Positions 41,034 through 49,699 of a stretch of 64,000 nt of DNA are shown here, in pieces. Source of the stretch: Alphaproteobacteria bacterium (GTDB lineage Bacteria; Pseudomonadota; Alphaproteobacteria; Micropepsales; Micropepsaceae); contig JAFKFG010000027.1 of NCBI GenBank assembly GCA_017307355.1, positions 1-64,000 of the forward strand, given 5' to 3'. Within the stretch, counting starts at the first letter, position 1. Every line of letters starts with the position of its first letter. Both the position numbers and the translations under genes were made by a program. The notes under the pieces are model-generated. The model worked only from the letters and a program-made list of their open reading frames with translations. It had not been told where the DNA came from and ran no database searches.

Positions 41034-42470
41034 ATGGAACAGGATCACAATACCGGCCAAGATCAGATCGGTCACAACCGCCGGTCGTTTCTCACGCGCG
41101 CGGGCGTGTTCGCGATGGCGCCGCTGGCGGCCAACATCGCCGCCGGCACGCCGGCCGCGGCCCAGGCCAAGATGGGGAACGGCAAATTTGACTTCGACAC
41201 GCCGCTCAACCGCCTGGGCACCGACAGCGTGCATTGGGACATGCCGGTGCGCGACGAAAAGATGACCAAGATCGTGGCGGGCATGGGCGTGGCCGACATG
41301 GACTTCCGCTGCGCCCCGTCCATCACCGAAGCCCTGCAGAAGCGCGTCGCCTTCCCCAACTGGGGCTATAACATGATCGACGGCGACCTGTTCCTGGGCA
41401 ATGCTGCCAACACGCCCTTCATCAAGGGTATCGTGGATTGGAACAAGCGCCGTTACGGCATCAATATCGATCCCAAACTGCTGGGCATTTCGGCGGGCGT
41501 CATTCCCGGCATCATCAGCGCGCTGCAGGCTTTCGCCCCCAAGGGCAGCAAGGTTTTGATGGTGACGCCCAGCTATGTGGGCTTCTATGCCGCCATCGGC
41601 ATCACCAAGACGGTGCCCGAAGAAAGCCCGATGAAGCTGGTCAATGGCCGCTACGAGATCGACTGGGCCGATTTCGAGCGCCGCATGACGCCCGACGTGA
41701 AAGTCTCGATCCTGTGCAATCCGCACAATCCGGGCGGCCGCGCCTGGACGCGGGAAGAACTGACGCGTTACGGCCAGCTCTGCAAGAAGCACAATATCAT
41801 CGTCCTGTCGGACGAGATCCATTGCGACTTCATCTCCAAGGGCCACAAATATGTGCCCTTCGCCACCCTGGACAAGGACATTGTCGACAATTCCATCACC
41901 TTCAAGTCGGGCTCCAAGAGCTTCTCGCTTGCAGCGATGAAATGCGCCTGGTTCTTCTCCACCAATCCCAAACTGTTCAAGGCGACCAACGACCAGTCGC
42001 TGCCTTCGATCTCCAACCCGGCGTTCGTGGCGGAACAGGCGGCCTATGCGGGCGGCGAGCAATGGCTCAACCAATGCGTCGACTATATCGACGGCAATCT
42101 GGATTATGCCCATCAATATGTGACCAAGAACCTGCCCTTGATCAAAACCGGCGCCAAGCCCGAAGGCACCTATCTGATGTGGCTGGATGTGAGCGGCATC
42201 GCCGCCAAGATCGGCGCGCAGAAAACCGCCGACGAGGCCAATGCCAAAAAGCCGCTGCCGATGAACCCCCTCACCAACCAGCCGGTCTTCACCACCCAGG
42301 GCGACATCGTCAGCCACTGGCTGGCCAAGAACGCCTATGTGTTCCTGGAGTCGGGCTCGGGCTTCGGCAAGGTGGGCGCCAACTTCGTGCGCATGAACGT
42401 CGCCACCCCGCGCGTGACCTTGAAGGCGGGCCTGGACAGCATGGCGGCGGCGCTGAAGAACCTCGCCTGA
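41034..42470 (+). CDS. exported MalY/PatB-type PLP aminotransferase (C-S lyase-like)
   Basis: 478 residues from ATG 41034. An N-terminal Tat motif HNRRSFLTRAGVFAMAPLAANIAAG is followed by the class I/II fold typical of MalY/PatB: DSVHWDMPVRDEK, VADMDFRCAPSITEAL, VTPSYVGFYAAI, LCNPHNPGGRAWTREEL, SDEIHCDFI and the PLP lysine in KSGSKSFSLAAMKCAWFF. MalY-type proteins cleave cystathionine or act as aminotransferases. The export signal, together with the PhzF neighbour, suggests periplasmic work. A clear intrinsic terminator follows at 42497. Confidence 0.88.
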   Translation: MEQDHNTGQDQIGHNRRSFLTRAGVFAMAPLAANIAAGTPAAAQAKMGNGKFDFDTPLNRLGTDSVHWDMPVRDEKMTKIVAGMGVADMDFRCAPSITEALQKRVAFPNWGYNMIDGDLFLGNAANTPFIKGIVDWNKRRYGINIDPKLLGISAGVIPGIISALQAFAPKGSKVLMVTPSYVGFYAAIGITKTVPEESPMKLVNGRYEIDWADFERRMTPDVKVSILCNPHNPGGRAWTREELTRYGQLCKKHNIIVLSDEIHCDFISKGHKYVPFATLDKDIVDNSITFKSGSKSFSLAAMKCAWFFSTNPKLFKATNDQSLPSISNPAFVAEQAAYAGGEQWLNQCVDYIDGNLDYAHQYVTKNLPLIKTGAKPEGTYLMWLDVSGIAAKIGAQKTADEANAKKPLPMNPLTNQPVFTTQGDIVSHWLAKNAYVFLESGSGFGKVGANFVRMNVATPRVTLKAGLDSMAAALKNLA

Positions 42471-42496
42471 CCGCGTTACGCATAGGGTAGGGAAGC

Positions 42497-42527
42497 AAAG
42501 GCCCGGAGCATACGCTCCGGGCCTTTT
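42497..42527 (+). terminator. intrinsic terminator after MalY-like gene
   Basis: A 13-bp perfect stem (AAAGGCCCGGAGC at 42497-42509, GCTCCGGGCCTTT at 42514-42526) with the tetraloop ATAC, followed by a T-rich tail TTTTGTTTT. It lies 27 bases after the stop codon of the aminotransferase gene. Confidence 0.9.
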
Positions 42528-42683
42528 GTTTTCGCCCACATGGATGCTTCGGCGCCGCTCGCGCACCAAGCTTGATGTAATGAAATCGCACGCGTCTCGC
42601 GAACCGCATTTTCGCTGTAAATCAAGGGGAAGCGCGCGCCGGAGCCTTGTCATCGTCAGTTTGCGGATGCCAGATTCCGCGCG

Positions 42684-43220
42684 ATGAATTTTAAAGCCTT
42701 CAAAGACTCCATTTCCTCTCCGGCCATCCGGCAAGTGGCAATTCATTGGAATGAGGCCAGACGGTCGGGGCTGATGCCCGCTTGGTCCGATATTCGGCCC
42801 GCCGCGATGGCAGAGCAACTTCCCATTATCTGGTCTTACCGGTTCGATCGCGACAGGAAGGAATTTACGGCGAGACTGGCAGGCGATCATATCGAACAGA
42901 TTTTTGGCAAAAGCTTCCGGAAGCTCTCGCTGGGCGATGCGCACTCGGAAGGTTCATTTTCGTGGGCGCATGCGTTGTTGGAACGCGTCGTCACGGAGCC
43001 CGCGCTTCATCGAAGCTATGGCCGGGTTTTCAAACATCTCGGCCGGTCGGGATACGGCGAGAGGATTGCCCTTCCCCTGTCCGCAGATGGGGTGGTGAGC
43101 GATGGAATTCTGGGGGCGACCGAGTATCACTATTTTCGCCCTGCGGCCGGCGCATTGGTTGAGTCTGATGACTCGGAAACATGGTATTCGCTGCGGCCGG
43201 AGCGGGCCTTGTCACGCTAG
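42684..43220 (+). CDS. PAS_5 domain protein
   Basis: 178 residues. The single-domain pattern of PAS_5 (PF07310-type) proteins is visible: IRQVAIHWNEARRSGLMPAWSDIRPAAMAEQLPIIWSYRFDRDRKEFTARLAGDHIEQIFGKSFRKLSL and then RSGYGERIALPLSADGVVSDGILGATEYHYF. Such proteins sense small ligands and are common in alphaproteobacteria without an effector domain. The frame is followed at 43271 by a partial copy of the neighbouring terminator. Confidence 0.78.
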   Translation: MNFKAFKDSISSPAIRQVAIHWNEARRSGLMPAWSDIRPAAMAEQLPIIWSYRFDRDRKEFTARLAGDHIEQIFGKSFRKLSLGDAHSEGSFSWAHALLERVVTEPALHRSYGRVFKHLGRSGYGERIALPLSADGVVSDGILGATEYHYFRPAAGALVESDDSETWYSLRPERALSR

Positions 43221-43270
43221 ATTGCTTGATTGACCGGCTTTGCGCACTTTACGCATCCGGCAAGGAAAAG

Positions 43271-43293
43271 AAGGCCCGGAGCATACGCTCCGG
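43271..43293 (+). terminator. decayed copy of the 42497 terminator
   Basis: AAGGCCCGGAGC, the loop ATAC and GCTCCGG repeat the 42497 terminator, but the right arm then diverges (ACCCGCT instead of GCCTTTT), so the T-run is lost. It follows the PAS_5 gene stop (43220) by about 50 bases. Confidence 0.55.
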
Positions 43294-43326
43294 ACCCGCT
43301 CCGCCTACCGTTCGGCGGACACGCGG

Positions 43327-44363
43327 CTATCGGGTCGCGCCGACATATCCGATGGCGGATTTGCCCTGACCGGTCGGGTCATGCAGCGTCCAGAGCGCCC
43401 CCAGTTCCTCGCCATTGGGACCGAACAGTGCGCCGTTGAATATTCCGTGGAACCGGCCCCGAAGCCCATCACGCCGCCCGGGACTGCACCGCTGGACGCG
43501 GTGGTCCCCGAAAGCGTCGCGCCGGAGACATTTCCCGAAAGGCTCACATTGTTCCATGGCGCCACCGGTTTGCCGGCCCCGGTCTGGACCATCATGTTGG
43601 TCAGCGACCCGTTCACGGCCCCGCTGGTGAAATTCACCGTGATGCTCGCCTGCCCGGTGACCGAGTTGATCAGGATCGCGCCGGTCCCATCCGGAGCCGC
43701 CACATGGCCCCAGACGCCGCCATTGGTACCGTTGCCGGTATAGGTCGCGGTGCCGGTCGGAACGCTCGCGGCGGGGGGCTGATAGCCGGATGCTCCAATG
43801 CCGAATTGGTAATCGCCCGGCGTGCCGCCCGCCCGGATCGGCGTGATGTTCCAGGCGCCGAGCGCGGTATAGTTGAGGCTGTTGACCCATAAAGTGAGCT
43901 TGCGCCCGTCGGCGAGCGTCACCGTGCTGCCGTCGCCGATCAGTCCGGTGGCATCCACGCCGATTTCCGGAATCTTGAATTCGAGAACGGCGTGCGTGGT
44001 GCCGCCGACCGTCTGCGTGCCTGTCATGGTAATGGTGGCACCCAGAGTGGTCGCATCGCCAATGGCGTTCGGATAGGCGACATTGAGGGTGGTTTGCAGC
44101 AGGGGAAAAACCGTTCCGGCCGCGGGAAAGGAGTTGGTGAAATTCGGCGTGGTGCCGGCGGCCTGGGGAAATTTCATCAACTCCGGACCGGCCGATCCTT
44201 GGGTCGCGAAAATAATCGGCCCCGTATCGCGGATGGCAACTTGCGGCACGGACGGCGTGGAGGGCGCCGTCACCAGCGTATTGTTGCCGCCGCCACCGCA
44301 TGCCGCAACGGACATGATCGCAAGGGCGGCGCCAAGCCGCCCCATCACCCGGACAATTTTCAT
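43327..44363 (-). pseudogene. TbpB-like lipoprotein, frameshifted near the C-terminus
   Basis: The start is ATG 44363. A lipoprotein signal ends in SVAACGGGG (lipidated Cys near residue 22). The body is strand-rich and ends in a transferrin-binding-protein-B-type domain: GAILINSVTGQASITVNFTSGAVNGSLTNMMV. From that frame the reading runs to a poor tail ending at 43305. In the -1-type alternative frame the expected end appears: FNGALFGPNGEELGALWTLHDPTGQGKSAIGYVGATR, stop at 43327. One extra G in the GGGG run (plus-strand CCCC 43457-43460) would restore GFGGRFHGIFNG. So it is either a real single-base deletion or a sequence error. Confidence 0.75.
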
Positions 44364-44595
44364 GTATCCCCCGAAACCCAAAGCGCCATTCGATGGTGCA
44401 ACCCCGGCGCACCTTAGGGTTGCAGGCCGGATCGGGCAAGAGAAGCGCCGGCATCGGCCTGAAAAAGACAGTGTCATCACGACCGATTGAATGCTCCGCG
44501 CTTTCGGACCTCCGCACAGCGCTAGACCGAAAGACGTATTGCAGGCGGCGGCGCGGCGAAACTAAAGTTCCCGCGTCGAACGGGATGGGGTCCTT

Positions 44596-45255
44596 ATGAC
44601 GATTTCACGCCGTCAGATCATGGCGGGCGCCATTGCCGCGCAGGCGATAGGCACATCCGGCCGCGCGCTGGCCGAAAGCATGACGCCCAAGGGCCTTCTG
44701 CCCACCGGCCAGGAAACGCTGGGGCCGTTCTTTCCCGTGCGCATTCCGCCCACGCACGACCAGGACCTCACCCATTTTCCGGGCAAGACCGGCCGCGCCA
44801 AGGGCCAGATCATCGAGCTGACCGGCCGGGTGATGGATGTGAAGGGCAATCCCCTGCCCCAGGCCCAGATGCTGATCTGGCAGGCCAATGCGGCGGGCCG
44901 TTACGTCAATCCGGTGGACACCAACACCGCGCCCATCGATCCCAATTTCCTGGGCGTGACCTCGTTCGGCGTGGACGCCAAGCGCCGCTATCGCCTGCGC
45001 ACCGTCAAGCCGGGCGCCTATCCCGAACCGTCGGGCACGATGCGCACGCCGCATATTCATTTCGACGTCACCAATGCCGATTACCGGCTGGTGGCGCAGA
45101 TGTATTTTCCCGGCGAAGCGCTGAACGAGCACGACCTTCTGCTTTCGACCCTGGCCTCGCGCCACAGAAAGCCGGAAGATGCGATCTGCAAGCCGGCCAA
45201 GACCAGCGAACCCAATATGCTGGCCTTCGAATGGAACATCGTGCTGCTGACCTGA
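44596..45255 (+). CDS. exported intradiol ring-cleavage dioxygenase family protein
   Basis: 219 residues. A Tat-like signal TISRRQIMAGAIAAQAIGTSGRALAES precedes the domain. The four iron ligands of intradiol dioxygenases are in place: Tyr 103 in WQANAAGRYVN, Tyr 142 in GAYPEP, and His 153 and His 155 in TPHIHFDV. Protocatechuate and catechol dioxygenases cleave aromatic rings between the hydroxyls with Fe(III); the substrate here is unknown. The export signal is not typical of cytosolic catabolic members. No other aromatic-degradation genes lie next to it. Confidence 0.88.
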   Translation: MTISRRQIMAGAIAAQAIGTSGRALAESMTPKGLLPTGQETLGPFFPVRIPPTHDQDLTHFPGKTGRAKGQIIELTGRVMDVKGNPLPQAQMLIWQANAAGRYVNPVDTNTAPIDPNFLGVTSFGVDAKRRYRLRTVKPGAYPEPSGTMRTPHIHFDVTNADYRLVAQMYFPGEALNEHDLLLSTLASRHRKPEDAICKPAKTSEPNMLAFEWNIVLLT

Positions 45256-45278
45256 CGGTCCTTGCACGGCTGACAAAA

Positions 45279-45301
45279 GGCCCGGCTTCGCATTCCGGGC
45301 C
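45279..45301 (+). terminator. possible weak terminator hairpin
   Basis: Arms GGCCCGG (45279-45285) and CCGGGCC (45295-45301) with a 9-base loop, preceded by AAAA but not followed by a T-run. It lies 24 bases after the dioxygenase stop and resembles the GGCCCGG-stem terminators at 42497 and 47213. Confidence 0.45.
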
Positions 45302-45423
45302 CGTTGCAACCCGAAGGGAACATCACAAAGAATCAATCACCGTCTCATGCCACGATGGTAAGCTGCGCCGGATCGGGCAATGCTCGAACGATGCTCCATC
45401 AAAATCGTCATGGGAGACGCCAC

Positions 45424-46119
45424 ATGACAACCACCCGCCGTCAATTCATCGAAGCCGCCAGCCTCGCCGCCATTGCCGCTTCCGCCGGGTCCGCCGCCCA
45501 AGCGCAAGGGGCGGGCAATGCCGCGAATTATGCCGTCAAGCCTCTGCCCTTCGATCCCAAAAGCATCAAGGGCCTGTCGGAAAAGATCCTCGTCAGCCAT
45601 CACGACAATAATTATGCGGGCGCGGTGCGGCGGCTGAACGCCATCGGCGCGCAGCTGGCGCAGACCGACTTCGCCAAGGCACCGGTCTTTACCGTCAATG
45701 GGCTGAAGCGCGAAGAATTGATCGCGATGAATTCCATGATCCTGCACGAACTCTATTTCGACAGCCTGGGCGAAGGCGGCGCGCCCATGGGCAATCTGGC
45801 CGATGCCCTGGCGCGGGATTTCGGCAGCGTCGACCGCTGGCGGGCGGAATTCTCCGCCTTGGGCCGCGCCGAAGGCGGCGGTTCGGGTTGGGTGCTGCTG
45901 ACTTATTCCCCGCGCGACAAGCGCCTGGTCAATCAATGGGCCGCGGACCATACCAACAGCGTGGCAGGCGGGCGCCCCATCCTGGCGCTCGACATGTATG
46001 AACACGCCTATCACATGGATTATGGCGCAAGCGCCGGCGGCTATGTCGATGCCTTCATGGCGGCGATCCGCTGGAGCAATGTCGCGGCGTTGTTCGATCG
46101 CTATAACCGCGAAGCGTGA
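45424..46119 (+). CDS. exported Fe/Mn superoxide dismutase
   Basis: 231 residues from ATG 45424. A Tat-like leader TTTRRQFIEAASLAAIAASAGSAAQAQ precedes the SOD fold. The metal ligands of the Fe/Mn family are visible: a His in LVSHHDNNYAGAV (59/60), His 108 in ILHELYF, Asp 190 and His 194 in LALDMYEHAYHMDYG. The GGGSGWVLL segment is also typical. It removes superoxide, here apparently in the periplasm. The downstream beta-propeller gene starts 9 bases after the stop, so the two are likely co-transcribed. Confidence 0.9.
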   Translation: MTTTRRQFIEAASLAAIAASAGSAAQAQGAGNAANYAVKPLPFDPKSIKGLSEKILVSHHDNNYAGAVRRLNAIGAQLAQTDFAKAPVFTVNGLKREELIAMNSMILHELYFDSLGEGGAPMGNLADALARDFGSVDRWRAEFSALGRAEGGGSGWVLLTYSPRDKRLVNQWAADHTNSVAGGRPILALDMYEHAYHMDYGASAGGYVDAFMAAIRWSNVAALFDRYNREA

Positions 46120-46128
46120 CGGGGCGCC

Positions 46129-47190
46129 ATGCGGCCGCTCGGTGCTTTATCGCTCGCGGGTCTGCTGATTGCCTCGGCCGCGGCCCCGCTGCGGGCCGAA
46201 CCGGCCTTTGGCGGCCGGTTCACGCTGGTGGCGGATGTCGCGCTGGGGCCGTCTTCCAACCGCATCGACTATCTGAGCCTCGATCCCCTCGCGCATCGTC
46301 TCTATGTGTCCCTGATGGGCGCGGGCAAGCTGCTGGTTTTCGACACCGCGCAAAACAGGCCGCTGCGGCAGCTGGACGGATTTCCCAAAACCACGGGCGT
46401 GCTGGCGGTGCCGCAGATCCACCGCGTCTTTTCCAGCGTTCCGGGCGGCGGCCTCGGTCCTTCGCTGGCGCAGGGCCTGGGAATGCTGGGCCTGTCCAAA
46501 GGCCATGGCGCGGTGGCGATCATCGATGCCGACACGCTTCACGAAGTCGCGCGTTTGCCCGGCGGCGTTTTCCCCGATGGCATCGCGTATGATCCAAAAG
46601 ACAACCGCGTTTTCGTGTCCGACGAAATGGGCGCGGCCGTTACCGCCATCGACGCGGCGGCAAACCGGGTGACCGCGCGCATCCCGGCCGGCGGCGAAGT
46701 GGGCAATGTGCAATATGATCCGGTGACGGCACGGCTCTATGCGCCCATTCAGACCAGGAACGAGCTGGCCGTCTTCGATGCCGCCGGCAATGCGCGCGCC
46801 GGCGCCTATCCATTATCGCGTTGCCGGCATCCGCACGGGCTGGCGATCGCGCCCGGCACAGCCGTCGGCTATGTCGCCTGCGACGAGAACGACATTCTAG
46901 TGACGGTCGATCTGAAGACGGGAAAGCAATTGAGCCATCTTCCGCTCGGACACGATCCCGACGTGTTGGCGATGGACGGGACGGCCAAGCGCCTCTATGT
47001 GGCGTCGGAATCCGGAACGCTGTCGATTTTCGATATGGCCAATCCCACCGCTCCGGTGGCCCTGGGCGACGTTTTCGTCGGCAAGAATGCCCATTCGGTC
47101 GCGGTGGATCCGGCGACGCACCGCCTGTACCTGCCCCTGGCCGATGCCGGCGGCAAATCCGTCATGCGCATCCTTGAACCGGTCCTTTGA
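46129..47190 (+). CDS. exported beta-propeller (YncE-like) protein
   Basis: 353 residues with a signal peptide (MRPLGALSLAGLLIASAAAPLRAE). Repeated YVTN-type blades follow: RIDYLSLDPLAHRLYVSLMGAGKLLVFDTAQN, VAIIDADTLHEVARLPGG, GIAYDPKDNRVFVSDEMGAAVTAIDAAANRV, VQYDPVTARLYAPIQTRNELAVFDA and SVAVDPATHRLYLPLADAGG. The protein is probably periplasmic, with a scaffolding or binding role; no catalytic motif is visible. It is coupled to the SOD gene upstream. Confidence 0.8.
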   Translation: MRPLGALSLAGLLIASAAAPLRAEPAFGGRFTLVADVALGPSSNRIDYLSLDPLAHRLYVSLMGAGKLLVFDTAQNRPLRQLDGFPKTTGVLAVPQIHRVFSSVPGGGLGPSLAQGLGMLGLSKGHGAVAIIDADTLHEVARLPGGVFPDGIAYDPKDNRVFVSDEMGAAVTAIDAAANRVTARIPAGGEVGNVQYDPVTARLYAPIQTRNELAVFDAAGNARAGAYPLSRCRHPHGLAIAPGTAVGYVACDENDILVTVDLKTGKQLSHLPLGHDPDVLAMDGTAKRLYVASESGTLSIFDMANPTAPVALGDVFVGKNAHSVAVDPATHRLYLPLADAGGKSVMRILEPVL

Positions 47191-47212
47191 CCTTTTCCGC
47201 CTGGACAAAGCG

Positions 47213-47244
47213 AAGGCCCGGAGCGCCGACATGCTCCGGGCCTT
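47213..47244. terminator. bidirectional hairpin between convergent genes
   Basis: A 12-bp perfect stem (AAGGCCCGGAGC 47213-47224, GCTCCGGGCCTT 47233-47244) with an 8-base loop, placed between the converging propeller and DUF1476 genes. The stem sequence is shared with the terminator at 42497. There is no long T-run on either side. Confidence 0.7.
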
Positions 47245-47262
47245 GCCCTGCATCGGCGGTTC

Positions 47263-47580
47263 TCAATCCGCCTTGCTGAAATGCGCCACCGCTTCGGCGC
47301 GCAGCTCCGCCGCCTTGGCTTGCAATTCGGCGGGGAAGATGGCGACACCGGCCGCCGCGAAATCGGCTTCGACTTTTTCCAGTGCCGGATCCGGTCCCTT
47401 GCCTAAGACACCGGCCTCCACCACCGCGGCGACATAATCGTCGATCCGCGAGTCATGCATATCCATGCGCGCGGCGGCCCATTCGGCCAGCTTGTTGTCG
47501 CGCCGCGCCATGATGCGGAAAAGGGCTTCGGCATCGTGCGCCCATTTGGCTTCGTAACCGCGCTCGCGTTCTTCGAACAT
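47263..47580 (-). CDS. ATPase inhibitor subunit zeta (DUF1476), copy 1
   Basis: 105 residues with the DUF1476 pattern: MFEERERGYEAKWAHDAEALFRIMARRDNKLAEWAAARMDMHDSRIDDYVAAVVEAGVLGKGPDPALEKVEADF. In alphaproteobacteria this helical protein is the zeta subunit that inhibits F1-ATPase hydrolysis. A second, diverged copy is at 50229. The family is restricted to Alphaproteobacteria, which supports the host assignment. Confidence 0.88.
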   Translation of the reverse strand: MFEERERGYEAKWAHDAEALFRIMARRDNKLAEWAAARMDMHDSRIDDYVAAVVEAGVLGKGPDPALEKVEADFAAAGVAIFPAELQAKAAELRAEAVAHFSKAD

Positions 47581-47658
47581 GTCGTCGTCCTCTTGCTGCT
47601 TCCTATTGGACCTATGTCCGATTGGCGCAGGATCAAGGCCTGTTCCGCTGAAGCTTTA

Positions 47659-48525
47659 TCAGTTCCCTTTTGCTGCAGTGCGGCGCCGATAAATCACCGG
47701 CGTTTCCCCGCTCAACTGCGCGAACGCCTTGGCAAACGCGCTGAGCGAGCGATAGCCCACTTGCGCTGCAACATCGGTGACGCGCCGGCCTTACGCCAGC
47801 AACATCATGGCGTTCAGAATCCGCGCCTGGGTCAGCCAGGCCTGCCAGGTCATGCCGGTTTCGATCAAAAAGGCGCGGCGAAAGCTGCGCTCCGACATGC
47901 CCGCCGCCTTGAGCGCGCGGCCTTGCGTGGCGCGATCCAGCCGCACCAGCGCGTGATCCATCGCCCGCGCCAGCGCCGGATGCCTGGCGCCGGGCAAGGA
48001 TAGCGGCAACTCACTCTCCAGCCAGCGCGCACACAGCAAGGACAAGGTGCGGAAGAAACTTGCCGCAACGGGATCTTTCTCGGCCGCGCCCTGCGGCCAG
48101 CGCATCGCGTAAAGCGCCATCTCGCGCATCAAGGGATCGGCCGCCAGAACGCGCACCCGTCCGCTTTTGTCCGCCACGGCGCGGCGCGCGAAATAAAGCG
48201 AGGTGCCGTCGGCGTCGGTGATGAGCGTGCGATGGCGCACCCCCGCCGGTATCCAGGCGGCACGGCCCAGCGGCAGGAAATAGCGCGCCCGTTCGGTTTC
48301 GATCTGGGTGGGGCCTTCCAGCGCGAAGATCAGCTGATGGTTGGGATGAACATGCCAGTCATAAAAAGTCTGGCGCGCGGAATCGTGAAAGGCGAAGGCG
48401 GGCGCGCCCTTTGCCTCCAACCCATGACGGCGGAGCCTGGCTTTGGTCTCCTGGACGGTCAGCGAAGACCGCATCGGCGTCGAGGCCCGGCGCGACGAAG
48501 ACGGAATCATCTTCTGCTTCCCCAT
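47659..48525 (-). pseudogene. AraC family regulator interrupted by a stop codon
   Basis: From ATG 48525 the frame encodes a cupin-like AraC sensor domain (FYDWHVHPNHQLIFALEGPTQIETERARYFLPLGRAAWIPAGVRHRTLI) and then the HTH region SERSFRRAFLIETGMTWQAWLTQARILNAMMLLA. It stops at TAA 47793-47791. Reading on in the same frame gives GRRVTDVAAQVGYRSLSAFAKAFAQLSGETPVIYRRR, the second HTH of AraC, to TGA 47661-47659. One substitution turning a Glu codon (GAA) into TAA would explain it. The truncated form lacks the second DNA-binding helix pair, so it is probably inactive. Confidence 0.8.
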
Positions 48526-48557
48526 CAGCATCCTGGCCTGGACCCGATAAAGGCCCA

Positions 48558-49037
48558 TCAAGGCCCGACGACGGTCATGTAAAGCCCCGGCGCCTTGTCT
48601 TTGGGTCCACTGATCGCCGGCACCTTGTTGGAGATCGGCTTCAGCGATTTGAGATACGTGGCCAGCGCGTCCGCGTCTTTGGGCGTAAGCTTGCCATAGG
48701 AATGCCAGGGCATGATTCCCACCAGGATACGCCCATCCGGGCGTTCGCCCTTGGTGACCGCCTTGATGATATCGGCTTTCGACCATTTGCCCAGGCCGGT
48801 CTCGTTGTCGGGCGTGAGGTTGGGCGGATAGAAGATGCCGGCGCCCGGAATCTGGAATCCGACATTGCCGCCGCCCACATAACGGGACATGTCGGGCTTG
48901 CCCAGAAGATAGCCCGGCGTGTGGCAACCGCCGCAATCCATGATCGTGGCCAGGTATTGACCCCGCGCCGCATCGGCATGAGCGGCGGCAGGCGGCAGGG
49001 CGAAGGCAAGCGTCAGCGCGAATGCAAATTCTTTCAT
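48558..49037 (-). CDS. exported class I cytochrome c
   Basis: 159 residues from ATG 49037, preceded by GGGAGG. The signal peptide (MKEFAFALTLAFALPPAAAHA) is followed by a heme-c binding CGGCH at residues 35-39 and a distal methionine in VGIMPWHSYGKLTPKDADALATYLKSL. The middle part FYPPNLTPDNETGLGKWSKADIIKAVTKGERPDG is typical of cytochromes c in alcohol- or sugar-oxidising systems. It transfers electrons in the periplasm; the partner dehydrogenase is not next to it. A TetR gene lies 45 bases upstream on the same strand. Confidence 0.88.
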   Translation of the reverse strand: MKEFAFALTLAFALPPAAAHADAARGQYLATIMDCGGCHTPGYLLGKPDMSRYVGGGNVGFQIPGAGIFYPPNLTPDNETGLGKWSKADIIKAVTKGERPDGRILVGIMPWHSYGKLTPKDADALATYLKSLKPISNKVPAISGPKDKAPGLYMTVVGP

Positions 49038-49082
49038 ATATAAATCCTCCCTTGAATATCGCTTTGAAGAATGGACCGGCAA

Positions 49083-49697
49083 TCAAGACGCCCGGACTTT
49101 GGACCGGGCCTCCAGCGCGGCACGCACCAGCGCCCGGATTGCCCAGGTTTTCGCCTCGCGCGCCGATTTTTCGTCCAGGCGCAAAACATCCTTGAACACG
49201 ATCATCGCTTCGGGACCGAAGATCAGGCTGAGGGACCGGCACAGTTTTTCGTAAGTCCGGCGTTCCATCCTGCCCCGCGCCGGCGCCAATGCCGCCTCGA
49301 TCAGCGGCAGGCGCCGGTTCTGCCGCACCGGCAATCCTTGGGTCTCCACCATGACCGCGGAAGCCAGCATCACACGCAACGCCGGTTCATTGTCGCGCAC
49401 GGCGCGGGCAATCGCGGCTTCGGCCTTTTCCAGCCGGGCTTCCACATCACCCGAAGCATCATCGGCAAACAGGTCGGCGCCGTCCGGCGTGGCGATATCG
49501 ATGGATGCCTCGGCCAGAAGGATTTCCGGGTTGGGAAAATAACGATAGGCCGTCGCCCGCGACACCATCGCCGCTTCGGCGACCTCCTCCAACGAGGGCT
49601 TGCGGCCTTCACGGATCAATCCGGCCGCCGCCGCCAGAAGATCCTTGCGCGTCCTCAGCTGCTGGTTGCTCCGGCCGGAGGGCTTCCGCGCCACCAT
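49083..49697 (-). CDS. TetR family transcriptional regulator
   Basis: 204 residues. The N-terminal HTH is TRKDLLAAAAGLIREGRKPSLEEVAEAAMVSRATAYRYFPNPEILLAEASID (residues 16-67), with a TetR-type Tyr-Arg-Tyr-Phe end. The ligand-binding domain follows. It starts 3 bases after the stop of the SnoaL-like gene, so both are in one unit, followed by cytochrome c. A perfect inverted repeat upstream of the SnoaL-like gene is its probable operator. Confidence 0.9.
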   Translation of the reverse strand: MVARKPSGRSNQQLRTRKDLLAAAAGLIREGRKPSLEEVAEAAMVSRATAYRYFPNPEILLAEASIDIATPDGADLFADDASGDVEARLEKAEAAIARAVRDNEPALRVMLASAVMVETQGLPVRQNRRLPLIEAALAPARGRMERRTYEKLCRSLSLIFGPEAMIVFKDVLRLDEKSAREAKTWAIRALVRAALEARSKVRAS

Positions 49698-49699
49698 GC

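Noticed and set aside
40842..42944. 700-codon minus-strand open frame
   Set aside because: Antisense to the MalY-like gene, crosses a terminator, no recognisable domain.
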